Source: Eubacteriales Family XIII. Incertae Sedis bacterium (GTDB lineage: Bacteria; Bacillota; Clostridia; Peptostreptococcales; Anaerovoracaceae). Taken from it: a stretch of 19,616 nt of DNA. The stretch is from NCBI GenBank assembly GCA_031255695.1, contig JAIRSA010000113.1, positions 1 through 19,616 on the forward strand. Direction: 5' to 3'. Under the pieces are notes generated by a model that was not told the DNA's origin, did no database searches, and saw only the letters and a list, made by a program, of their open reading frames with translations. The number at the start of each line of letters is the position of its first letter. Positions within the stretch are counted from its first letter, which is position 1. A program made the position numbers and the translations under genes. Shown in pieces: positions 7,850 through 13,764 of the stretch.

Positions 7850-8536
7850 ATGACAGTTGAAAGGCGCTTAGTGAAGGTTAGCGTTTCAGTGACGGATGGG
7901 AGCGTCAGCATCTCGTCCGAGTCGGTAAAGACGGAAGAAAGCAGGCTGATACTGCTTGGGCGGGGGCTGCGGGAGATCCCGCACCAGACGCCGGTCGACG
8001 TCGTGGCGTATTATGAGGATGGCGTGCAGTTCATGTGGGGGGTAGTCACGCTTTCGATGCCGGAGCAGATGAATGTGGATATTGTGTCGGCGCCTGGCAA
8101 AAAGCAGGAGAGGAGGGAGAGCTTGAAGGTCAGGATCTCGTTCGACGCCGTGGTGGAGGCCGTATATTCCACAGGCAGGCAGAGGCGCAGGTTCAATATG
8201 CGCGTGCCCATCCGGATCAGGGATCTGAGCATGGGCGGCGCCGGATTCTTCAGCAACCATATTTTTTTCAAGAAGCAGAGGCTCATGATAGACCTGGGCT
8301 TCCTGAAACCCGGCCTCAAGGTGGAGCTCCAGGTGCTGCGCCGGGAAAAGCCGAAGCCCATGCTGGGCGAAAACGGGGAAACCATCAAGACAGTGGATTT
8401 CCGGTACAGATATGGGGGCAGGATCGTGAAGCTCAACGCGGACCAGGAGCAGACCATATGCGAGCATGTGTTCAAGGTCCAGCTCCAGGAGCACCAAAAG
8501 AGGAAAGAGGCGGAGGGCAGCGGCGAACTGAGATAG
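7850..8536 (+). CDS. YcgR-type flagellar brake protein with PilZ domain
   Basis: A 228-aa cytosolic protein with an N-terminal YcgR-like domain (about 10-82) and a C-terminal PilZ domain (about 86-220). Family members bind c-di-GMP and act on the motor or stator to slow swimming. The DxSxxG motif is intact as Asp125-Leu-Ser-Met-Gly-Gly. The first binding motif, normally RxxxR, reads Arg89-Glu-Ser-Leu-Lys93, a Lys-for-Arg change. A second Arg-rich stretch (RQRRRFNMR) lies just before DxSxxG and may contribute. The start has AGAGGTGG at 7837-7844. The neighbours are a FapA-family gene and the ParA-type gene 64 bp downstream. Assignment to the family is confident; ligand affinity is not known. 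Confidence 0.9.
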   Translation: MTVERRLVKVSVSVTDGSVSISSESVKTEESRLILLGRGLREIPHQTPVDVVAYYEDGVQFMWGVVTLSMPEQMNVDIVSAPGKKQERRESLKVRISFDAVVEAVYSTGRQRRRFNMRVPIRIRDLSMGGAGFFSNHIFFKKQRLMIDLGFLKPGLKVELQVLRREKPKPMLGENGETIKTVDFRYRYGGRIVKLNADQEQTICEHVFKVQLQEHQKRKEAEGSGELR

Positions 8537-8600
8537 AGAAAACACAAATATATATACAGCAAGATGGAGTAGAGAACAACGGCGGCAAAGGAGTATCTAC

Positions 8601-9398
8601 ATGGCTAAAACGGTCGTGATAACAAATCAGAAAGGCGGAGTAGGCAAAACCACGACAGCGAGCGCGATAGCGTCGGGCCTTGCCCTCAGAGGCTACAAGG
8701 TCCTGGGCGTGGATCTCGATCCACAGGGCAATTTCGGGTTCTGCCTGGGGGCGGACATAGAATCGAGCCCTACCGTGTACGATCTGATGAAGGGTACCAT
8801 GAAAGCCGATAACACTATACAGAGCCTGGAGGGGGGCGTGGACATCATACCGTCCAACATACTGCTCTCCGGCGCGGAGCACGAATTCTCGATGCTAGGG
8901 AGGGAGACACTGCTGAAACGGGGGCTTGCAGCAGTGGCCGGCAGGTATGAATATATCATCATAGACACGCCGCCTGCCCTGAACATACTGACCGCCAACG
9001 CATACACGGCGGCAGACAGCCTCATAATACTGATGATGCCTGAAATACTCAGCGTTTTGGGGATATCGCAGCTGAGGGAGACGATAGATCTCGTGAAGAG
9101 CATATACAACCCCAATATGGAGGTCCTCGGCATACTGCTGAACAAGTACGACAGCAGGCGCCGGCTGACGCAGGATGTGGAGGAACTGGCGGGCGATATA
9201 GCGGAAAAGCTGAATACCAAGGTTTTCAAGACGAAGATACGTTCGTCGATCATGGCGGCTGAGGCGCCGGCCCATGGCGAAAGCATCTTCAAGTACGCGC
9301 CGGGATCAAACGCGGCAAGGGATTACAATTTTTTCATCGACGAACTGATTTCAGAGAAGGGGATGATCTTAAATGGCGAGGAGAAGCAGCAAAACTGA
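8601..9398 (+). CDS. ParA/Soj-type ATPase in the motility cluster
   Basis: A 265-aa P-loop ATPase of the ParA/MinD superfamily. It has the deviant Walker A motif KGGVGKTT with signature Lys11, the A' motif DLDPQGN (Asp40), and Walker B ending in DTPP (Asp122). The C-terminal pattern EAPAHGESIFKYAPGS is typical of Soj/ParA. The DPQGN motif and the lack of an N-terminal extension separate it from FlhG, which also sits in flagellar operons. ParA proteins use ATP-dependent dimerisation, usually on nucleoid DNA, to position plasmids, chromosomes or protein clusters. No ParB or parS-like gene is adjacent; the partner gene overlapping its 3' end by 26 bp encodes a ComFB-domain protein. The ribosome site AAAGGAG (8587-8593) supports the start. 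The cargo is unknown; the flagellum or chemoreceptor array is inferred from context. Confidence 0.93.
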   Translation: MAKTVVITNQKGGVGKTTTASAIASGLALRGYKVLGVDLDPQGNFGFCLGADIESSPTVYDLMKGTMKADNTIQSLEGGVDIIPSNILLSGAEHEFSMLGRETLLKRGLAAVAGRYEYIIIDTPPALNILTANAYTAADSLIILMMPEILSVLGISQLRETIDLVKSIYNPNMEVLGILLNKYDSRRRLTQDVEELAGDIAEKLNTKVFKTKIRSSIMAAEAPAHGESIFKYAPGSNAARDYNFFIDELISEKGMILNGEEKQQN

Positions 9399-10731
9399 GC
9401 ATGTAATGAAACTCATAACAAAGGACGCCGGCGCGGCGGGAGAATCCCCTGAGCCGGAAAACAGCGGGCAGACAGGGGGAGAGGCACAGGATATGGGAGA
9501 AAACATCGCAGCCGCGGCGCCGGAAGCGCCAGCAGCGGCCGTCGCGGCGGCCGAAAGCGTAGCGGCGCCGGAAGCGCCGGCAGAGGCCGTCGCAGTGGAT
9601 GAAAGCGCGGCGCCGGCAGAGGCCGTCGCAGCGGCCGAGAGCGCGGCAGCGCCGGCAGCGCCGGCAGCGGCCAGCCGGGGCAAGAAGGCGGCGGCCCAGG
9701 CAGGCGCAGAGGGCGCCGGTGGGGTCGAGGCCAGCGTGAAGGCGGCAGAAGGCAAAGAACTCAACTACAAGACAAAGCTGAAGATAGAGATAGAGCCGGA
9801 GATCGAGATCAAGGACGCCAGCGTAAGCGAGGCGGACGGCGGCATGGGCCCACGTGCCATAGGCACAAGGGCAGGCGGCAACGGCGAGCCCGCCGGCCGG
9901 GCGGTGCCGTCGGCCAGGCCCGGCGCGGACGGCAAGGGGCAGCGGGCAGGCAAGGGCGCGGCCGCATTGGACGATCAGATCCCGGACGGCGTACCCTACG
10001 AAAACCGCGACGACTGGCAGGTGCCGCAGTATTCGCAGGAAGACGGCTACATGTACGGCGCGGAGGCGGCCGGCATGGGCGTGGCCGCAGGCGCGGAGGC
10101 ATCAGGGATGGGCGCCGGCTACGGCATGGCCCCAGCAGCTTCCGCCGCAGGGACCGGCGCGGCAGGCGCCGCAGGCGCGGGGATGGGCGCGGGCACAGGC
10201 GCCACCGGCATGGCCCAAGGCGCCGCAGCCGGCACAGGCTTCGCCGGCCAGCCATCCGCAGGCTTTGTGGGCGGCCCCGGCACGGCGGGCGGCCCAGGCA
10301 CGGCGGGCGGCCCCGGCACGGCGGGCGGCCCAGGCACGGCGGAGATGACGCAGCAGGAGATGGAAGACCGCGAATCCGCCCGCCAGCAGGGCGAGCGGCG
10401 CAAGAAGAAGATCATGATCGAGAGCGAGCTGCTGAACAGCGGCTACAACCTTGTCAACCTCTCGGAAGTGCTGACAAAGGAACTGCTCCCGTCCGTCATG
10501 GAGAAGATGGACCTGTGCACATGCAAGCTCTGCACAAACAATGTCCTGGCGCTGACGCTGAATTCACTGCCCACAAAATACGTGACGACGGACAGGGGGA
10601 AACAGTACACACAGCTTGAAGTCTACAAAAGCCAGTACGAACTGGACGTGCTGGCCGCGCTTACCAAGGCCTGCCTGAAAGTAAAATCGTCTCCGAGACA
10701 CGAAATTATTGAAGACGATATTGACAGATAG
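9373..10731 (+). CDS. ComFB-domain protein with long Ala/Gly/Pro-rich N-terminal region
   Basis: A 452-aa protein. Residues 1-17 are basic (Arg3, Arg4, Lys7, Lys13, Lys17). Residues 20 to about 335 are low-complexity: first Ala/Glu/Pro repeats of an AAPEAPAEAVA type, then charged segments, then Gly/Ala/Met-rich sequence with four GGPGTA units (300-323). A basic helix (RRKKK) leads into a ComFB domain at about 350-452. It shows the family CxCxxC (Cys382, Cys384, Cys387), the ALTLNSLPTKYV block and the terminal PRH. ComFB was named in Bacillus competence, and cyanobacterial members are reported c-di-GMP receptors. The 26-bp overlap with the ParA-type gene, with a site near 9354-9363, implies coupled translation. 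The function here is unknown; an adaptor for the ATPase is the leading inference. Confidence 0.88.
   Translation: MARRSSKTEHVMKLITKDAGAAGESPEPENSGQTGGEAQDMGENIAAAAPEAPAAAVAAAESVAAPEAPAEAVAVDESAAPAEAVAAAESAAAPAAPAAASRGKKAAAQAGAEGAGGVEASVKAAEGKELNYKTKLKIEIEPEIEIKDASVSEADGGMGPRAIGTRAGGNGEPAGRAVPSARPGADGKGQRAGKGAAALDDQIPDGVPYENRDDWQVPQYSQEDGYMYGAEAAGMGVAAGAEASGMGAGYGMAPAASAAGTGAAGAAGAGMGAGTGATGMAQGAAAGTGFAGQPSAGFVGGPGTAGGPGTAGGPGTAGGPGTAEMTQQEMEDRESARQQGERRKKKIMIESELLNSGYNLVNLSEVLTKELLPSVMEKMDLCTCKLCTNNVLALTLNSLPTKYVTTDRGKQYTQLEVYKSQYELDVLAALTKACLKVKSSPRHEIIEDDIDR
9512..9672 (+). repeat. Degenerate Ala/Pro/Glu-coding repeats in the ComFB-protein gene
   Basis: About 160 bp of repeated words such as GGCGCCGGAAGCGCC and GCAGAGGCCGTCGCAG encode three or four degenerate copies of a roughly 14-residue AAPEAPAEAVAxxES unit. 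The frame is kept throughout, which suggests translated, in-frame expansion. Confidence 0.65.
10270..10341 (+). repeat. Four 18-bp tandem repeats encoding GGPGTA
   Basis: Units start at 10270, 10288, 10306 and 10324. They are identical except that the proline codon alternates CCC, CCA, CCC, CCA, so the array probably arose by duplication of a 36-bp pair. The unit is a multiple of three, so copy-number change would alter linker length without a frameshift. Confidence 0.92.
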
Positions 10732-10749
10732 GAAGGGGAGGGGCTATAC

Positions 10750-11370
10750 TTGATTAACAATTATGAAGAATTGAGCGATATGCATATAGACGTCCTTAGG
10801 GAAATCGGCAATATTGGCGCGGGCAACGCGGCCACATCCCTGGGCATGATACTGGATGCCGAGGTCGGGATCCAGCTGCCGAAGGTCCAGATAACCGATT
10901 TCGACTCCGCAGTCGAGGCGCTTGGCGGCGCCGAGGCCATGACCGTGGGCGTGCTCCTGAATTTCTCCGGCGAGGCGAACGGCATGATCATGTTCCTGCT
11001 GAAGATAGAGGATGCCGAGAACATCACCAGCATACTGGTGGAGGAGGACGCGAGCGGCGAGAAAGGGCTTAGTGACATCAAGCTCTCCGCCATAAAGGAG
11101 ATAGGCAATATCCTCGGTTCTGCATATGTGAACTCGATAGCGCTGCTGACAGGGCTGAGGATAGATATTTCGGTGCCGTACATCGCCATAGACATGGCGG
11201 GCGCCATCCTGAGCGTGCCGATAATAGAATTCGGCGCGGTAGGCGACAAGGTCATGTTTATCGAGGAAGGCTTTTTTACAGCCGAAAAGCAGCTTGACAG
11301 CGATGTGGTAATGTTCGCTGAGGTTGACACGCTGCAGCGCATAATGGGAAGATTGGGACTTGAAGTATGA
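10750..11370 (+). CDS. cheC: CheY-P phosphatase CheC
   Basis: CheC dephosphorylates CheY-P and is stimulated by CheD in the Bacillus/Thermotoga type of chemotaxis system. Both copies of the family active-site pattern (D/S-x3-E-x2-N-x22-P) are intact with exact spacing: Asp14, Glu18, Asn21 and Pro44, then Ser113, Glu117, Asn120 and Pro143. The length (206 aa) is normal for CheC, and the two sites argue against CheX or FliY. The start is TTG at 10750, preceded by a purine-rich site (10731-10743). A downstream ATG at 10780 would remove the usual NYEELSD segment, so TTG is preferred. The gene overlaps cheD by 4 bp. Confidence 0.95.
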   Translation: MINNYEELSDMHIDVLREIGNIGAGNAATSLGMILDAEVGIQLPKVQITDFDSAVEALGGAEAMTVGVLLNFSGEANGMIMFLLKIEDAENITSILVEEDASGEKGLSDIKLSAIKEIGNILGSAYVNSIALLTGLRIDISVPYIAIDMAGAILSVPIIEFGAVGDKVMFIEEGFFTAEKQLDSDVVMFAEVDTLQRIMGRLGLEV

Positions 11371-11849
11371 GCGGGCTTATAAAAGTGGGGATTTCCGATT
11401 ATGCAAAGTCGCGGGCACCTGATATAATAGTCACTTACGCCCTGGGTTCGTGCGTAGGCATATGCCTGTACGACAATGTCAGGAAGATAGGCGGGCTTTC
11501 GCACATCATGCTGCCGGAGAGCAGCATGGCCTCGCGGACGGAGACCAACCGCATGAAATTCGCGGACACCGCGCTCGATGACATAACAAGGGAGCTCATG
11601 GGCATGGGCGCGGGGCGGCTGACAGCGAAGATAGCCGGGGGCGCGCAGATGTTCGCGGTCTCGGCAATGGGCGCGATGGGGGATATCGGGGGGCGCAACG
11701 TCAGGGCCGTGAAGGCGGCGCTGGCGCGGCTGAAGATCCCCATAATCGCTGAAGATACAGGCAGGGACTACGGCCGTACAGTCTACTTCGACCTAAGCAC
11801 AGGGATCATGAAGGTCCAGTCGATAGGCAAGTCGACGCAGGAGCTGTAG
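11367..11849 (+). CDS. cheD: Chemoreceptor glutamine deamidase CheD
   Basis: CheD deamidates specific glutamines on methyl-accepting chemotaxis proteins and, in complex with CheC, raises CheC phosphatase activity. The 160-aa product carries the papain-like Thr-Cys-His triad as Thr23, Cys29 and His46 within TYALGSCVGICLYD and GGLSHIMLP. The spacing (6 and 17 residues) equals that of Thermotoga CheD. The start overlaps the cheC stop (ATGA), the usual arrangement for these interacting partners. The product is cytosolic. Nothing in the sequence suggests loss of activity. Confidence 0.96.
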   Translation: MSGLIKVGISDYAKSRAPDIIVTYALGSCVGICLYDNVRKIGGLSHIMLPESSMASRTETNRMKFADTALDDITRELMGMGAGRLTAKIAGGAQMFAVSAMGAMGDIGGRNVRAVKAALARLKIPIIAEDTGRDYGRTVYFDLSTGIMKVQSIGKSTQEL

Positions 11850-11971
11850 GCGCGCGGGCCGCATTAGGGAGCGGCATAGGCCGCGCGGCGCACAAGCCCC
11901 GGAAGGGGCGCAGGGCGCAGGCCGCGCCTGCAGGGCGCAGGCATTAAATGCGATAAAAGGAGGGTATTGGC
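11850..11971 (+). other. cheD-cheW spacer with stacked hairpins and a 13-bp repeat
   Basis: This spacer interrupts an otherwise overlapping che operon. It contains a hairpin GCCCC-GGAA-GGGGC (11896-11909, a GNRA-type loop), a 6-bp stem GCAGGC/GCCTGC with a CGC loop (11917-11931), and the 13-mer GCAGGGCGCAGGC twice (11910-11922 and 11930-11942). There is no T-run, so it is not an intrinsic terminator. The spacer ends in a strong ribosome site, AAAGGAGGG, about eight bases before cheW. Confidence 0.5.
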
Positions 11972-12475
11972 ATGGCGGATGTTTTTGAGGGCGCCATTGG
12001 CGGGGAAGAAGACACTTTGCAGGGAAGGTTCCTTACATTCACGCTGGGGGACGAGATTTACGGGCTGGCAATAAAATACGTAGTAGAGATCATCGGGATC
12101 CAGTCGATCACGGTCGTACCTGAGACGCCCCACTATATCAAGGGGATCATCAACCTGAGGGGCAAGATCATACCTGTGATAGACGTCAGGCTGAAATTCG
12201 GCAAGGAGGCCGCCGAGTACAATGACAGGACATGCATCATCGTCATCGAGATCGGCGACGTGTCGGTCGGGCTCATCGTGGACAATGTGGACGAAGTCCT
12301 CACCATAGAGGACAGGGACATTGCCGCGCCGCCCGCCAACCGGACGGGCTTCGACAACAGGTATATCATGGGCATAGGCAAGATCGGCAATAGCGTGCAG
12401 CTGCTGCTTGACTGCGAGAAGCTTGTCAGGAGCGAGGCCTTCATGCTGGCGGACGAAGCAGGCGAGGCGAGATGA
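11972..12475 (+). CDS. cheW: Chemotaxis coupling protein CheW
   Basis: CheW links chemoreceptors to the histidine kinase CheA in the array. The 167-aa protein is a single CheW domain with LTFTLGDEIYGLAIKYVVEI at the start of the fold, the receptor-binding stretch HYIKGIINLRGKIIPVIDVR, and GLIVDNVDEVL later. There is no receiver domain, so it is CheW and not CheV. A strong AAAGGAGGG site precedes the ATG. The stop overlaps the cheB start by 4 bp. cheA is not in this window. Confidence 0.96.
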   Translation: MADVFEGAIGGEEDTLQGRFLTFTLGDEIYGLAIKYVVEIIGIQSITVVPETPHYIKGIINLRGKIIPVIDVRLKFGKEAAEYNDRTCIIVIEIGDVSVGLIVDNVDEVLTIEDRDIAAPPANRTGFDNRYIMGIGKIGNSVQLLLDCEKLVRSEAFMLADEAGEAR

Positions 12476-13752
12476 TTTCAAGTATAAGGGTGCTTATAGT
12501 CGATGACTCGATCCTTTTCAGGGAAGCCCTTTCGAGGGAACTGAGGAAAGAGCCGTATATAGTCGTGGCAGGCATGGCCGGCGACCCCTTCGAAGCCAGG
12601 GACAAGATTATCGCGCTGAACCCGGACGTCATGACGCTGGATGTCCAGATGCCCAGGATGGACGGCATAGAGTTCCTGCTGAGGCTGCTGCCTCAGTACC
12701 CTATACCGGTGATAGTCAGCAGCTCGCTCGAAGAGAAGGTGTTCGACGCCATAGCGGCGGGCGCGGTGGACTTCGTGCCCAAGCCGGGCCCAGGCTACGG
12801 CGGCATGGAGGCCTACGCGAAGGAGCTCGCTTTGAAGATAAAGGAAGCGGCGGGGGCCAATGTGGACAGCCACAGGCGAGCCATAGGCCTTGACAGGGCT
12901 GGGCGCGGGCACAGCCAGCCGGCAGGGCAGGCGGCGCACCAGGCGGAGGCGGCGCATTACAGCCAGCCGGCGCATCAGGCAGAGCCGGGATACAGGCAGC
13001 CGCAGGCCTTCCAAGGCGCAGAGGCGGCTTGCCACAGCCAGCCGGCGCACCAGGCGGAGCCGGCGCATTACAGCCAGCCGGCGCAGCGCGTGGAGGCGGC
13101 GCCCAATGCCTTCCACAGCCACGGCGCGGCGATGCTCCACGGCGCGGCAGACGGCGACGCGGTCATAGCGATCGGCGCGTCCACAGGCGGCACAGAGGCC
13201 ATATTCAGCCTGCTCACGAAGCTGCCGGCGGACTCGCCGGGGATAGTCATGGTGCAGCACATGCCGCCGGGGTTCACCGCGCTCTACGCGGAGAGGCTGG
13301 ACAAGGCCTGCGCCATAAGCGTCAGGGAGGCCGTGGACAACGACGCCTTGAGGCCGGGGCTGGCGCTGCTGGCGCCTGGCGGCGACAGGCAGATGAAGCT
13401 GCTAAAGGGCCAGTACGGCTATTACGTGAGGCTCGTAGAAGGGGAAAAAGTCAGCGGCCACAGGCCGTCGGCCGATTTTTTGTTTGATTCTGTCGCCACT
13501 GCGGCAGGCGCAAAGGCTATAGGCGTCCTGCTCACAGGCATGGGCGCAGACGGGGCAAGGGGATTGTTAAAGATGAGGAATGGCGGGGCATACACCATTG
13601 GCCAGGATGAAGCAAGCTGCGTGGTATACGGCATGCCGATGGCAGCCTATAACATGGGCGCTGTCGCAAGGCAGCTTCCACTGGACCAGATCGCAAGGGA
13701 GATATGCGGCCGTCTTTCACTTAACCATATGGCCGCCAAGAATAAATTTTGA
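12472..13752 (+). CDS. cheB: Chemoreceptor methylesterase CheB with expanded His/Gln/Ala-rich linker
   Basis: CheB removes methyl groups from receptor glutamates (and deamidates glutamine) when phosphorylated by CheA. The N-terminal receiver domain (about 1-125) has acidic residues Asp11 and Asp12 and the phospho-acceptor Asp57. The C-terminal esterase (about 225-420) has the triad Ser237 (IGASTGG), His263 (VQHMPPGF) and Asp360 (GMGADG). At 426 aa it is longer than the usual 350 or so because of a linker at about 130-220 rich in Gln, His, Ala and Pro with a repeated AHQAEPAHYSQPA unit. The domains are intact, so the enzyme is probably active; a longer linker could alter how the receiver domain gates the esterase. 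The pyruvate oxidoreductase gene begins 12 bp after its stop. Confidence 0.96.
   Translation: MISSIRVLIVDDSILFREALSRELRKEPYIVVAGMAGDPFEARDKIIALNPDVMTLDVQMPRMDGIEFLLRLLPQYPIPVIVSSSLEEKVFDAIAAGAVDFVPKPGPGYGGMEAYAKELALKIKEAAGANVDSHRRAIGLDRAGRGHSQPAGQAAHQAEAAHYSQPAHQAEPGYRQPQAFQGAEAACHSQPAHQAEPAHYSQPAQRVEAAPNAFHSHGAAMLHGAADGDAVIAIGASTGGTEAIFSLLTKLPADSPGIVMVQHMPPGFTALYAERLDKACAISVREAVDNDALRPGLALLAPGGDRQMKLLKGQYGYYVRLVEGEKVSGHRPSADFLFDSVATAAGAKAIGVLLTGMGADGARGLLKMRNGGAYTIGQDEASCVVYGMPMAAYNMGAVARQLPLDQIAREICGRLSLNHMAAKNKF
12933..13085 (+). repeat. Duplicated 42-bp segment in the CheB linker
   Basis: Positions 12933-12974 and 13044-13085 are identical except for one base and are offset by 111 bp (37 codons). 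They encode AHQAEAAHYSQPAH and AHQAEPAHYSQPAQ. The near identity, including third positions, points to recent in-frame duplication. Confidence 0.88.
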
Positions 13753-13764
13753 GGAGGAAAAAAG

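Noticed and set aside
8262..8268. Seven-T tract in the PilZ gene as a phase-variation site
   Set aside because: Seven bases is marginal for slippage, and similar six-T tracts occur in the ParA-type, cheC and cheB genes without other signs.
8601..9398. FlhG or MinD assignment for the ParA-type ATPase
   Set aside because: It has DPQGN rather than the MinD/FlhG form of the A' motif, a Soj-like C-terminus and no FlhG-type N-terminal extension.
11945..11956. FliA-type -10 box before cheW (TGCGATAA)
   Set aside because: No TAAA-type -35 lies about 15 bases upstream, and the palindrome GCATTAAATGC explains part of the match.
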